Below, in pieces: positions 17,731-64,000 of a stretch of DNA of 64,000 bases. The translations under genes were made by a program, and so were the position numbers. The notes below the pieces were generated by a model. The model searched no databases and was not told where the DNA came from. It saw only the letters and a program-made list of their open reading frames with translations. Position 1 is the first letter of the stretch. Each line of letters begins with the position of its first letter. This stretch comes from Cristatella mucedo (lineage: Eukaryota > Bryozoa > Phylactolaemata > Cristatellidae), in contig WPIO01000002.1 in NCBI GenBank assembly GCA_009760855.2, positions 9,826,001-9,890,000 on the forward strand. Reading direction: 5' to 3'.

Positions 17731-20060
17731 TATGACCTGGCTACTATATAAGGCTTGTACTTGACCGCAGTCGGGGTCTTGGAGCAAGGGTCTGCCGGTC
17801 GGTGAGTCTAGCGCTGAGCGTGAGCTGCTGTACGCCTTTAAGCGAGTCAGTAGGAAGTCACCCGGGTGTATATTAACCGTGGAATACAGGTTATTGCTGT
17901 GCTTTTACAAAAATGATGTTGCGAGCGCAGCGTGCGGAATATTGAGTCCTGTTTTTTATTTTCTGCGTATTGCTGGCTTCAGGTGCAATGCACATTGCAT
18001 GCGTCTTTGCCGCTACCCGGACTAGTGAGGTTTTCGCGGTCGTAACATGGGCAATACTATTCGAAGTGAAAAATAACAGGTGCCTCTTACTTACTCGATT
18101 CGAACGCCCATTTCGGATCTTAGCAGAAGAAAAAATATTACGTGTTGATTATTTTCCGAACAAGCAGTAAACTAAATCTTATTAAGCTGCGAAGTCCAAT
18201 ACAGATGACTCATAGACTCAACCACTTGCCGATATTTACTAATAATGCAGGCCGATAGCAATTTGCTACGCGCCGGTTTTACACACTATAGCCATCCGCT
18301 CTTAATTCCTGTTAAATTTACTGGGAGACTGAAAGGGAAGTTTAAGTCCGGTCAGTTAACGAAGCAGCCCAACTTACCTTGCAAGGCCCGGTGCCGGTTT
18401 CGAGTGCCGCTTGGCGCAAAGGCAACTTTAGGTCAGAAACCGCCATATCTGTTCTTGCCCGAGTTTTACTGCGGCAAAATTTTCTTATGGACTTTCGTAC
18501 AGTGTTACGGCATATAACTACAGCGGCTATCCTACGTATAGCGACTCCTCCGGCCCCCTACCGGGCCTCTTAGCTGTTTGCCTAATGAGCCAGTCCATGG
18601 GCGTGGCTTAGCGGTATGTTACAGCTGAGAGCCTTGACAATGGGCCGGCGGGCGATTGCGGCGGCGTAGTGGTACACACTGCAGCCACGGCCTGCGTCAG
18701 GAGCTGTTAGCTTACGGGCGACTGACAACTCTCATACAATTATCAAATATATTATAAGGTGAGTGATTTTATTAATAAAGTACGTCGGTCATACCGCGGT
18801 GCGCTCATACCGGGGTGCTCAGTCCCAGAACCGAGGCTGCGGAACGCAGAGGTGGCCGAACTGCCTCGATAAAGTCGCGTGTTTGGGACTGCGCTGAGTT
18901 CGGGTGTGTGTGTTCACATAATAAGGCTCCTAATTTACGCGCGCCTTTGGCAGCTTAGGGGCCGAATGAGTGGGCTTTTGTATATGCGTGTTTTGCTTTG
19001 GTCACAACATGGCGTCAATAATAGTGGCAGATTTTTCGCGTGCTTGTGTTCAACACGATATCAGCCAGCTTGGTGTTAAGGGCTTCAGTAATTACAATAG
19101 TTTTTAATGGAGCTAGAATTGACGATAGAGTTATTACCAGTATTCAGACACCAAGCGGCAGCTGTCGCTTTTGCGTTCCCACCGTAGGCCGCCGGTCGTT
19201 TAGCTTGCGGTCGTAACTCCATGGCTATTCCAGCCGGCAATTCGAGAGAGCCCGGAGACTCTCTGGCACGTTCTATCACGTATAACTAACTTGCTTCAAT
19301 TTTATTAATCGCGGTTTCTCGCTATCGATGTGCAACCGTCTTGGTGGCCGCGTGTACTGAGCACCCTCTCGACGATTACCACTACACATGGGATGGCCGA
19401 ATCAGATAACTGCCGTCGTTAACTGACTCCGTGCCGTGACGAGCTCATCGTTTTTTGAAGATTTGATAGCTCGGCATGTCAGCAGCGTTAGCTTAATTCT
19501 TGAGTATATTCTTGCTGTTGCATCAGCTTAATTCTCCGATGTGGTCTTATGTCGTAGGCTATGATGAGCATCCAACTGCCATCGGGAAAATACTATGGCC
19601 GATTGCTCTGACCACCTATCCGGGTCAGATAAATGCGCTACTCCTTCGTCGAGGTAACTACTTCGTTCCTTCAACCGAACGCTGTGCAAGCCTAAGCTGT
19701 CCGGCAGCCATTTGTTTTAAAGGAATGGTTGACCGTGTAACACACTAGTAATGTGTCACCACTTTTCAGCACTGAAAACCAAGGAAGAGGCGAGAAAGCA
19801 AAAGGGAGAGGCAGCAAGAAGCTCGGGCAGCTAGAGAGTAGGACGACTGCCCTAAGAAGAAGGAGCGGCACTGAGGCGGGTTTATTGCTGCTGCCTTTCC
19901 AATTCGGTCGTGTGCCAGCCGATGCATGTTGCTGGTGTAGATCGCTGCTTGCCAGTGTCCATGGCGAAGTGCTCACCGCCGTCCTTTTTCCACCGGCCGG
20001 GCCCAACCCTCCCTCCGATTTCTTGGCACGTGCCATTGTCATGAAGGTTCGCTCGGTTCA
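17731..20060. other. Intergenic / TRIP12 upstream region
   Basis: A TATATAAGG lies at about 17742, followed by GC-rich sequence. An AATAAAG near 18773 follows AT-rich sequence. These could be pieces of an LTR element or a promoter, but no paired ends were found. The missing TRIP12 start exon may lie here. No conserved ORF was seen. Confidence 0.4.
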
Positions 20061-20065
20061 CCTAG

Positions 20066-55000
<34,935 letters not shown>

Positions 55001-55171
55001 CTGCTGGCTGTGTTGGGGCAGTGCTTGCAAGTTTGTGGAAGTTGTCATAGTTTGGGTAAACAGGACACCAGCTGGAAGTCCGTCTAGTTAGCAGCAAGCT
55101 GTTTTTTATTCACGCTGTACGTGAATTGCTAAGATAAATTTTTGTACTATTATCATGTGACTATGGACACA

Positions 55172-55177
55172 AATAAA
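55172..55177 (+). terminator. Probable TRIP12 poly(A) signal
   Basis: A canonical AATAAA hexamer lies about 172 bp after the TRIP12 stop codon, in AT-rich sequence and on the coding strand. A short 3' UTR is inferred; cleavage site not verifiable here. Confidence 0.55.
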
Positions 55178-55180
55178 TTT

Positions 55181-56370
55181 ATAGGACAACAAATATCTTG
55201 TCCTGTCTGTCTGGCAAGCAGTAGTGGACATGAGATCTACCGTGGACCCTGTTCGTGTGTAGCAATTGCTTGGTCGCGTTTTTTTTGCAAGCACAGCTGA
55301 GGGTGCATTTATTTGCAAGCAGTAAAACCACAAAAGTGACCAATACCTTGTTTGCTATGTCTACAGTGCTAGTTCACCGAGCAATACTGCTTCATAATAG
55401 TTAGGTAAGAGCTATCAATGGCAGCTTTCACAACCAGATTAGGAGGAGAGGTTCGGGCACTGGATGTTGCAGCCTCTTACCGTCCTTGGTCATACCACTG
55501 TTGTGTGTGCCACAAGCTAAGGCTTGGCTACAAGATGGATAGAGGTGGTGACGTTGCTGCCTAAATCGGTAATTGTGAATAATAGCTACCCTAGAAATTA
55601 AAGAGGAATGAGCCTGCACTATCGGTGAATGAACGAACTGCGTTCCTAGACTAAAGCAGTGGTAATCAGGGTCTATACTTAACAATTGGCCTGCCGTGCA
55701 TGAGATGCCCATGTGGGGAATGGATATATAAAAATTTGAGTCATTTTTGTGACACCTGTCAGTGGACAAACACGTTAGAAATGCAGTCCGAGGTTTTGGA
55801 AATTTGCATATGATCGGAACGAGGTTTGAAAACTAAATTTGTATGAATGTTTACACCGAAGCAGTTCTTCGAACTCGACTTTCGTTTTTGCTCGGCTGAA
55901 TATAGTGCCTAACCAGGAGCAGCTTTCCGGCGAACTTGGGCAAAGTGGGAACTATCAAGCCATAAACGGATACCAAACCGTTACTTGAAACCATGGAATT
56001 GGTGTAAAATGTACTAAATAATGACACGGTCCCAAGCTCGACCACGACCTGATAGTAATAGCCTAATAGAAATAAGTGAATCCTACGCTCTGGTGCCCCA
56101 CCGGAAGGCTCAGCTAGGGCTTGCAGCTATCCGACGCTATTCTGCTCTATTTATTTGCCATACTTACGACGAGTGTGTGTGTTGGGGCACACCACCTTCC
56201 ACTTCGGGCGTGAAAAATGCTTGGAGACAATGTGATTGTTGGCTATCTTATGCCACCCAATACCGACCCAATTACTGAATCCCTGACCGCTCATTTGACC
56301 TCCGTCCATTTGGTTTCTATGCCCCTGAGTTAAGGTCGGGCCTCTAAGGCGCTTTCCTGGTATGTGTGTA
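55181..56370. other. Intergenic downstream of TRIP12, no gene recognised
   Basis: Only short ORFs without recognisable products. Confidence 0.45.
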
Positions 56371-56375
56371 ATTAA

Positions 56376-56390
56376 ATATATGTGTGTGTG

Positions 56391-56466
<76 letters not shown>
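56376..56466. repeat. GT microsatellite
   Basis: About 90 bp of GT repeats, directly followed by a partial SINE tail. Confidence 0.97.
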
Positions 56467-56560
56467 AGTTATCTAGTACCGCATGAGAACTTAAATCTCT
56501 ATTCAGGCACTTTACATACTGTATACCAAATGACCCGAGCCCATGATCGTAGGTCGGGAA
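56466..56560 (-). mobile_element. Partial tRNA-derived SINE
   Basis: On the minus strand the tail GAGATTTAAGTTCTCATGCG and part of the linker match the other SINE copies. The tRNA head is mostly lost. Confidence 0.6.
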
Positions 56561-56749
56561 GCCGTTTCTGATTCGCAAGACCAGATTCTTCTTAGGAAGT
56601 CAATTCGGGAATGTTGAATAAATGGGGTTCAGTAGAATTTATTGAATATATGGGTTCAGCTTATAAATAGATCATGCCAACTCTTAGCCACGACCTGTAT
56701 TGGCGTACTTCGGACTGTAAAGTAACTTTCCTATACACGCGTGTGTGTA

Positions 56750-56752
<3 letters not shown>

Positions 56753-56830
<78 letters not shown>
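56753..56830. repeat. TA microsatellite
   Basis: About 75 bp of alternating AT. Confidence 0.97.
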
Positions 56831-56831
<1 letters not shown>

Positions 56832-57059
56832 AGTATTATATGGTTTTGATTTACTCGATTGGCTTTTTTAAACCCTCCCCATGTAGGCCAAGACTCGGAT
56901 CCACCTGACTGCTGAAGATTGAAATTGGGTGGTCTGTTAGGTCGCAGCTGAGCCGGACTGACGAACCGTCAGGTAACCGTGACTCGTGGGGAAGCAGCTT
57001 CATGGGCGCAGCTGGTCCACAGGCCGCCTGCAGACCTGACCGGTTGAGTCGACTCGAAC

Positions 57060-58450
57060 ATTAGCACGACGAGTGCCGCATACCATAGAAACGACGGTCG
57101 GAACCTATTTGTAAAATCGGTCGCCCCCTCTGCAGTAGGGTCGAATTGACCCTGTAGGCAGACATCGTCCGGCGCTCGTCTGCTTCAGAGAAATCAGGCC
57201 GAGCACGCCCGGCTTCCTGCATTGGGCGCCGTTTCGCGGCCTGCGATGACGAGAGGTCGATGACAAGAGGGCGTCCTCTGCCGTCTTGATTTGGCACGCT
57301 CGCGGGCAGGCTTGCCCGCGAGCGTGAGGTAAGGTGCTGTCTGGGCGTAGGTGGTCGAAAACCGCCTGGACACCGAGACTCTTTGCGTGCAATCCCGATG
57401 CGTAAGAGCACATCTACCGAGATTTGCAGATCTACGATAGAGTTGCTGCCAAACAAGTTTAGGTTAGGCACCTCTGTCACTACGAATCGTAACGACTTCT
57501 CGCTCATGGAGCCGAGACGCCCGACGTTGAGACACCGTAGAAGCCACAGTGGCGGCCTGAATTGCCCCAAGCACCGGCAGGGAGTGCTTGGTGGAGGATT
57601 CGTAGCGGCCGGGTAGTAGGAGGCCGTAGCAGGCTTTCCCAGCTGTTCCCAGACAGCGCAGGAAATGAAACTTGAGGGTGTGGATCTCGAAAGGCATTTG
57701 TAGGGCATTCTGTTAAATTGATTGCCTCAATTGCGGCACGTTTTCAGTGTGCCTTACTGAGGTGCCGCGGCTCTTAGCGATTTAGTTTATCACCCGCAAG
57801 CCGGCAATTCGCTTTACGCTCTCTGTTTTTGAACGGCCGGGAGCCTTGCAGAAACTGCAGACAGCGTTTTGTAAACGGCAGTTCTTACTTACGGCTACGC
57901 TCGAGGCTGCCAAAGGTAAAGCACGAGCTCGCAAATTGGTCCCTTTCCGCGTCGGAGGCTCACAGCCGCCGCTGGCCTCGAGCTCTGACTCGCCCGCGTA
58001 ACCGGCCGAGTTGACCGCTAGTCGGCGGTATGCTGAGCTGCGAGCGCTTACCGGGATAGGTCGGCTTTACAGCGTGACTAAGCTGCGGTTGCTGCTGACG
58101 CACTGCGTCTCGAGCGACTCCCGAAGACTCCTCTACTCCGACAGCAATGTGTACGAGCGAAGGATAGTGTGTCGTCCTTAACAGAAAACGGTGCTTTGAG
58201 AACGAATTAATTGCCGACGGAGCAAATGAATATTGTGAGGAGTTCGGCATTCAGCGGGTCCTTGATTGACGCAAAACGGCACGTAGACGCCTCTTGCCGA
58301 AAGCTGGCTGTGAGCTCTTGAATAGGCTCGCCAGCCTTGCTCTGCAGGTCCTACCGGTATTTATACCTTTCTCGAATGAGAAAGCGTACAGAGTCGAACT
58401 GTGCACTAATGTAGTCTGTTATCTGCTTAATATTCAATTTGTTGGCATAG
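57060..58450 (-). mobile_element. Ty3/gypsy-like LTR retrotransposon remnant (gag to protease), broken
   Basis: Minus strand, reading from high to low coordinates. A capsid-like segment includes RFLIRERYKY and GEPIQELTASFRQEASTC (about 58208-58400), typical of Ty3/gypsy gag. Then come EESSGVARDAVRQQQPQLSH (about 58060-58140) and a CCHC zinc-knuckle remnant (NCRLQNAVCSFCKAPG, about 57835-57880) that has lost its His and last Cys. Last is a retropepsin-like C-terminus (TEVPNLNLFGSNSIVDLQIS, about 57425-57490) inside a 215-codon open frame (57061-57708). Stops and frame changes separate the parts. No reverse transcriptase, integrase or LTR was found beside it. The gag assignment is fairly firm from motif order; the protease part is weaker. 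Confidence 0.6.
57295..57326. repeat. Perfect inverted repeat, 14-bp arms
   Basis: Arms 57295-57308 and 57313-57326 are exact reverse complements with a GGCT loop, very GC-rich. It lies within the gypsy-like remnant. Confidence 0.9.
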
Positions 58451-58629
58451 AGCGCGGGCGTCTGCTCCGATGCTCAGCTTTACAGCAATTTGAATAGTAC
58501 TGGGGAATGGCTGAGGAGAAATACTTAAGCAAGTTTTCCGCCGGAGTGTGTTCCCACGAACGTGGCGAACTTCGCCCAGTAGTCTGTCCACAGCTCAGCT
58601 GTTGAATCGGAGACTGTGCAAGTAGGGAT

Positions 58630-58740
58630 AATAATAATAATAATAATAATGCACTTGATAAAGCTTCCTCAGAGAACTCAATCTCTTCCTAGGCGCTTTA
58701 TATTTGCTGCAAAGGGATCGCAGCTTGATAACCGTGGGCC
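58630..58740 (-). mobile_element. LINE-A 3' terminal fragment
   Basis: On the minus strand: GCAGCAAATATAAAGCGCC, the stem-loop GAGATTGAGTTCTCTGAGG and a perfect ATT run (58629-58651). Confidence 0.87.
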
Positions 58741-59060
58741 TGCTGCTGACTGCTCATACCTTGTAACGACTTAAAAAAATGTGGTTCAGCTTTTCATGCT
58801 GGTCCTGCATAAGCCTCATCTGTTCCCTCCGATGCTCCTTCTGCTCCTCGGAGCTGTCGCTAAAGTAGTTCTACTGGCACGATATACCACATCCGCCGTA
58901 CTGGGTGCGTCGGGGCGGGGCCACTGCTGATTAATTGCAGTAGCTGGCCAGACGGGCGGACTGAATAGCCACCGCACAGGTTGGCCCGTTCAGGCACCGC
59001 TAAAAGGCTTCGTCAGCCGCCGTACGTCGCTGTGTGGTAGCTGGCACCGCAATAAGTTGT
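58741..59060. other. Intergenic, no gene recognised
   Basis: GC-rich, with no supported ORF. Confidence 0.4.
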
Positions 59061-59440
59061 AATAATAATAATAACACGTTTGATATAGCGCCCCCAGAGA
59101 ACCCAGCATATTTCTAGGCTCTTCACAATCGCTGCAAATGAAGCACGATCGAATGGTTAGTGCTAGCATGCTCGATAATCAACAAAATGAATACGGTTGT
59201 ATGACAAGCACAGGGTCAGCATGCAAGTATGGTTAGTGGCAGCATGCAAAAGTTTCAGCATGCATAACCACCTAAAGTTAACTTTTAGTAGTGTGTTACA
59301 GAAGTAGTGTGTTACATAAGTAAAATGTTGCAGAAGTCGAGACTGGATGTCAAACGCATAGACTGACTTGGATGCGGTATCTCCTGTCTCAGCAAGCCCG
59401 AGTTTCTGAGATTTTAGGTAGATGAAAGTAGGTTGCACGC
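59060..59440 (-). mobile_element. LINE-A 3' end
   Basis: Stem-loop and ATT repeat at 59060-59110. The 3' UTR words (TAGCATGCTCG, GGTTAGTGGCAGCATGC, read on the plus strand) extend to about 59270. Sequence to about 59440 is probably from the same element. Confidence 0.82.
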
Positions 59441-60880
59441 TTCATGTATCTCTGCCGATCCGACGATGCCAAGATGAGCTTACCAGGCGCTCAGCTTTGC
59501 TGTGCAATATATGTATGGCGTCGCATGTACTGCTAGGTAAACAGCACGTCCGTGAAAGTGCCCTGCTGAGAAGCTCCGAGACTTTGTAATCTTACACGCC
59601 GGACGTGTGCGAACGTAGACCTGCCTACATTCAATCGTAGTCTCACAGCCAAAGCCAAGAGGCGAGGATCAGGTGTGACTGTGGCCGTACAGCCACGCGA
59701 GCGAGGTGCTGAACGGCTTAGCGGCGAACCTGTGGTCTCTACCGGTCACGACAGAGGTGGTTTGTTCAGTTCGATCTACGTTGCTCTTCGATCGGCAAAG
59801 CTGCAATTACGCTAGTGCGGAAGTAATATCTATTGATATTTGGAGTATGCATGCAGTGGGAGATCTCAAACTCAATCAAAATCTCTCATTCAACCAGAGC
59901 GTTCTAGCGTATATACATACTGCCGAGAATCAGGGAGGGTTCAATGATCTTTAGCTATACCGATCTTGCAAGGGCTGCTACGCCAAGCGGTGCGACAATA
60001 CGCTGTAACAACCGAATAAATAGCTTAGCTGGCTGGTTGGCTTGTAATGCCTTTTATCTTTGTGCGATTCCTCGAAAGGATTATGAAATGGATGCGTTAC
60101 GTTGTTGTGCTGGCATATCAAGACAAGGAAAAGACATTGACAAGCAGGAGTGTTTAAGGCTGGGAAGTGTGTACATGTGCACACAAGAGCCTTCCTCTAC
60201 AAAAATGGTCGAGTGAAATCGAAATGCCGCCAGGCCTCCTTCTTCTTAGATAGGTAACTCTTCGTCTCCGCGTTCGCCTCCTTGGAATTCTCGAGTAGTC
60301 AAACGGCTCGCAGCAGATGGTAGAAGAACGGGATAGGCTTATCTAAAACGTATTTGACTCGAGAGTGCTTGCATGCGGAACAATCGATGGCCGACTCACT
60401 TGGCTAGTAAGCAATCGTTCGATTTAAGATGCCCATGCGAGCTCCGTCTTTTTCTCGTATGATTACAATTCCGTCGTCAATCCTTCACAGCCCAACGAGC
60501 TCTTCAACAGCGAACGATATTAAGGCCTTCGATAGGTCGGATAGCAGCCGATGCAGACGAAGACAATCCAGCTAGTGCCTGTCCCAGTGTGAAGACGTGC
60601 AATTAAAGACCTGCTTCGACAAGCCACTAAGGATAAAGCCTCACATGTTTCTTGATCCCTAGACTGTTCCACCGCAAACTCAAATGACTCAGATCAGTCT
60701 AGTTTCATTTCACAAACACTGAGAATTTTTTAAGAGGCTGTAAGCAGATTGCTGCTATATTCAGGTGAAACGCGTGCCGATGGTGCAGATGCTTCAGCCA
60801 CTGAGGTACTTAGGTTGCTAAGGTATTTGAGCTATGATTGCCACTCAAGGATGCTCGAACCCTTCGAGGATGTATAAAAA
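59441..60880. other. Intergenic, no gene recognised
   Basis: Several short ORFs (for example 59944-60216) have no recognisable product and no splice context. Confidence 0.4.
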
Positions 60881-61040
60881 ATATTTCATTTATGTAGCGC
60901 CTTAAGAGAACTTAATCTCTATTCAAGCGCTTCACATATGCTGCGGAACCCGAGCCCACGACCTCAGCAGATCAACTGCATTCAACTAAACCTTGGTCAG
61001 GGCGAGCGCCTTAATCACTGGCCCAAACCAGCTCGGCCTG
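60880..61040 (-). mobile_element. tRNA-derived SINE with LINE-A tail
   Basis: On the minus strand: A-box-like TGGGCCAGTGATTAAGGCG, an insertion in the middle, B-box-like GTGGGCTCGGGTTCC, and the tail GAGATTAAGTTCTCTTAAGG followed by CGCTACATAAATGAAA. Confidence 0.85.
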
Positions 61041-61339
61041 AGTCAGCCTGGAATTTTTGCTTCCACCTAGCTTCCTATGAGTTGAAGTTAAAAGCCAGGC
61101 TGTCTTTATGGTTGACCAGCATGAGACTGCTGACGCGCTTTCAAGCATGACAACGGTGCGATTCAGACACAATGCGACGTGTAATACTGCTCGATCTGGT
61201 ACAAGAGCTCTACATGAAGGCGGCGAAAGGCATTACGACATCTGACATATCAGCACCACACACGCCAGTGATTGTCTCAGCGGTGAGTGTTGCGGCTACT
61301 CTCGCTGATTGTTGTTAAACACGTGGATCTGACCCTTGC

Positions 61340-61490
61340 CACTATGAGTTGATACATGCTGGTTGACATTGAGCACGCTACCACTAACCATTCGATCGTG
61401 TTTTCTTTACAGCATACTTAAAGTGCCTAGACAGAGATTAAGTTCTCTGAGGGCGCTATGCAGATGTATTATTATCATTATCATTATACA
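61340..61490 (+). mobile_element. LINE-A 3' terminal fragment
   Basis: GAGCACGCTACCACTAACCA and TTCGATCGTGTTTTC, followed by the stem-loop AGAGATTAAGTTCTCTGAGG and ATTATTATCATTATC. Confidence 0.87.
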
Positions 61491-61619
61491 GGCTCAACCA
61501 ATTCGTCGTACGAAGCATCAGCGTTGCACACACTGATTGAGCGCTCAGTATTGGATGCTGAGTACTGCTTCTCTGACTGCTGCTAGGCGGAGATTTCTGC
61601 ACAGGCCAGGCCTGCAGGG

Positions 61620-61795
61620 CTTTATTGGTGAGCCGTGATAGCACACTAGGTAAGGCGATTGCTTTCACGACCTCGGTCCCGAGGTCGTGGGTTCGATTCC
61701 TGCGGTGGGCGATCCTTTATCGCCACTGCAAGCGGTGGTGATAACCGTAAAGGCTCTTCTGTCGCTATACAAAAAGAGGCTGTTTAATCAGCTAG
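61620..61795 (+). mobile_element. tRNA-like SINE, third type
   Basis: A-box-like TAGCACACTAGGTAAGGCG is followed about 40 bp on by a perfect B-box core, GGGTTCGATTCC. The body then continues GGTGGGCGATCC, CACTGCAAGCGGTGG and GAGGCTGTTTAATCAGC to a T-run (61798-61806). The anticodon region (GACCTCGGTCCCGAGGTC) folds on itself, so it is not a functional tRNA. Confidence 0.65.
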
Positions 61796-62569
61796 GATTT
61801 TTTTTGTTTAGGCTCTGCACGAGATGCCATATTTGGTAGCTATTCTATCTACATCAAAAGCACCAGGCGAACCCATAATAATGGCTGCTGCGTTCTCTCT
61901 GTCGTAGTGTTGTCCTGTGTGCTCAGAAGGCTCGTGTAGAGGCCGTGCCTGCAAGGGCATCGGGGGCTGATGCAGCATCTATGGTTTGCTTCCTTTCGTG
62001 AAATGACCGTTATACTCTGTAAGGCTGAGACGGCTCACACTTTTAAGTGTCAGAATAAATACCACTAATGCAATGCATGTTATTAAAGAGCCAGCAATCA
62101 GTTAGGATGGACAGTTTCGTTGCACTGGAGAGGTGCAGCCATGGTCGTAACAAATCTGTCCATGCTGCAGGTATTCCGTTTGCAATGCCAATTGCAGATT
62201 TAATTGATAATACCTTTGGTTTGGAATGCTGAGATCTCTTCGACAAGAGGCCGGGCACGAACGCAACCGTATAAAGCCTGGAAGATCTGGCTTAGATCCA
62301 CCTAAGCACATAGATCAAGGCACGGAAATGTTGTGGCTCAAAACGCTAAATTTGAAATTTCTGCCAATAGAAAATCATATGCGCATAAACAAGTGCTGAA
62401 GCAATACAAAAGACAACTACAAATACAAAAATACAAATACAACCTGCCACCGAGGCGGCTGTTCTAGGCTAATTAGAACGTGGCGTAGTACAGGAATATA
62501 TTTAACCTTGGCCACAAGCGACTACATCTGCACGGATTCTGCTGAATTCTCCAAAACTAAAAGTGAACG

Positions 62570-62690
62570 TTCCATGGTAGGCTCAAACCACCAACCGTAC
62601 GGACACCAGCTGTACGCACTAACCGGTTTAGCCACAAAGACTTCGACGGTTTTCTTTGCTCATTACTTAGCCCGTGCCGTGTTAGAGAGA
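62570..62690 (-). mobile_element. tRNA-like SINE fragment
   Basis: On the minus strand, TGGCTAAACCGGTTAGTGCG resembles an A box and GGTTGGTGGTTTGAGCC a B box about 35 bp further on. Confidence 0.5.
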
Positions 62691-62694
62691 CGGT

Positions 62695-63035
62695 GATAAT
62701 AATAATAATAAACATAACTGTAATAATAGATTTTATATGGCGCCCTCGGAGAACTCAACCTCTCTCTAAGTGCCTTGTGATTGCTGCAAAGGATGCACGA
62801 TCAAATGGTTAGTGGTAGCATGCTCAATAAGTAACAAGAATGACACGTTTAGGGGTGACATGCACAGGGTCAGCATGCAAAGTGTCAGCACGCATAAGCA
62901 CAATTAGTGGCAGCATGTACAGTGCCAGCACGCATAGTCACGTATAGGGCGAATCCCATGCATCCACTAAATGCTGCGGTAAATAGAGACGTTTTCAGTT
63001 TTTCACAGCTAGTCGCTTTTATTATTCCGGGGCAC
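62695..63035 (-). mobile_element. LINE-A 3' end
   Basis: ATT repeats at 62695-62712, the stem-loop with GAACTCAACCTCTCTC (plus-strand reading), and the full set of GCATGC/GGGGTGACATGCACAGGG words to about 62950. The body continues to about 63035 with AAATGCTGCGGTAAATAGAG. Confidence 0.85.
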
Positions 63036-64000
63036 CCAGGTGGAGAGAATAGATTCGGCATTTTTGGCAGACAGCAGATGTATGCCAGCGACTGATGCCC
63101 CCAGCTGATTTTCATTCGTCGCGACCGTTTCCTCGAAACAGTACTTCGAATCTCCAATACTGAGTTAATCGAATCGGCAGCTTCCGACGAAGGCTGCCAT
63201 CTATTGCCCCCCACCCCCAGGTGCTGCGACTTTTTTCATTTTTTTTGTTTTTCCGATGTGTCGATTTTTCGATTCTAGATGTGCACTACTCGCAACTATA
63301 GATCCAGGAGAATCCGATCGGTATATCCTTGACTGCCCACGACCCAAGCTGGAAGGTTCGATCGAGAGAGGCTAAGGCTCGCTTCGCCGCTACATAAAGG
63401 ATTTTCAATCGGCTGACCTTGACATTGACTGACCAGTATACCCGTGGTTGAACAAACGTTCCTGTCAAAGAGCGTGCGCACCGAAAGCCACTCGGGCTTT
63501 GAGGGTGCTCTGAAAAATCGAATACGTAGCAGCCACTTTGCCATAGTAGAGCTAAAGACGGTGATGCCTTCCATTAGACCTTAATTGTTTTTTGTTACTG
63601 GACAAGCATGTAAATTGACAAACGAGACCACTTGGCTCTAGTCGGCAAAGTGTGTCCCTTCGGCAAAAGTCTGTTCGGCAAAAGTGCTCAGTGACGGCAC
63701 ATCAACCAACTCACCCGCTCTTATCGAGAACAATTACTTCAAGGGTGTTTTCAAGGGTATTCTGAATTTGTATTCAGGTGTCCGTGCTGACAATTTTATG
63801 AAACATCTAAAAAAGACTCAAACTCAGCATTCTGTCTAGCTTCCCAAGCACAAAGATCGCCACGGTTCCTTCCCACTCCCTGTCTCTATTCCGGCTTCCT
63901 GTAAAATAGTGCATTGATTAAAGCATCGTCGTCTCGCTGCTAGTCACAATCTAAGTTGGTCACAGGCTCCAAGCTCTGCGAGCCCTAAGCTGATGATCTT
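63036..64000. other. Intergenic, no gene recognised
   Basis: A short T-rich tract (63230-63260) is the only feature noted. Confidence 0.4.

Noticed and set aside
59944-60216. A 90-codon plus-strand gene
   Set aside because: No recognisable motif, no clear splice or promoter context, and similar frames occur by chance throughout the intergenic DNA.
61620-61730. A functional tRNA gene
   Set aside because: A- and B-box words are present, but the middle cannot fold into an anticodon arm and the body continues as a SINE.

Overview
This window is eukaryotic, and almost certainly from an invertebrate animal. Protein-coding sequence is split into many short exons with GT-AG introns. Microsatellites are abundant, and LINE and SINE retroelement pieces lie throughout. 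I could not name the species. The two host genes are conserved across animals, but their diverged stretches (alanine/serine-rich inserts, for example) do not look vertebrate. There is no prokaryotic feature: no operons, CRISPR arrays or insertion sequences.

Two host genes can be rebuilt exon by exon, with splice phases that agree at every internal junction. (1) FIS1, the mitochondrial/peroxisomal outer-membrane fission adaptor, lies on the minus strand (9563 down to 3722). It has five exons encoding 155 aa, with a short GC-rich promoter region just upstream. (2) TRIP12, the HECT-type E3 ubiquitin ligase of the ubiquitin-fusion-degradation pathway, lies on the plus strand (about 20066 to 55000). 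It has 35 recognisable exons and about 2,180 codons, covering a disordered basic N-terminus, an armadillo-like region, a WWE domain, a low-complexity linker and a complete HECT domain with its catalytic cysteine. Its first coding exon with the initiator ATG was not found. The two genes diverge from a roughly 10 kb intergenic stretch. They act in different pathways and I see no sign of shared control.

Layout: 1-3700 is a degraded LINE plus empty sequence. 3722-9563 is FIS1, whose introns hold LINE pieces and microsatellites. 9564-20060 is intergenic, with a diverged tandem duplication, a SINE, a 329-bp solo LTR with target-site duplication, and LINE remnants. 20066-55000 is TRIP12, whose introns are full of LINE-A 3' ends, SINEs and tandem repeats. 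55001-64000 is intergenic, with microsatellites, a broken Ty3/gypsy gag-protease remnant, and more LINE-A and SINE copies.

The most interesting pattern outside the genes is in the retroelements. Two non-LTR families (called LINE-A and LINE-B here) each end in their own conserved 3' stem-loop. A tRNA-derived SINE carries the LINE-A stem-loop as its tail, which is the signature of a SINE mobilised by that LINE. I found no evidence of a wholly new biological system.
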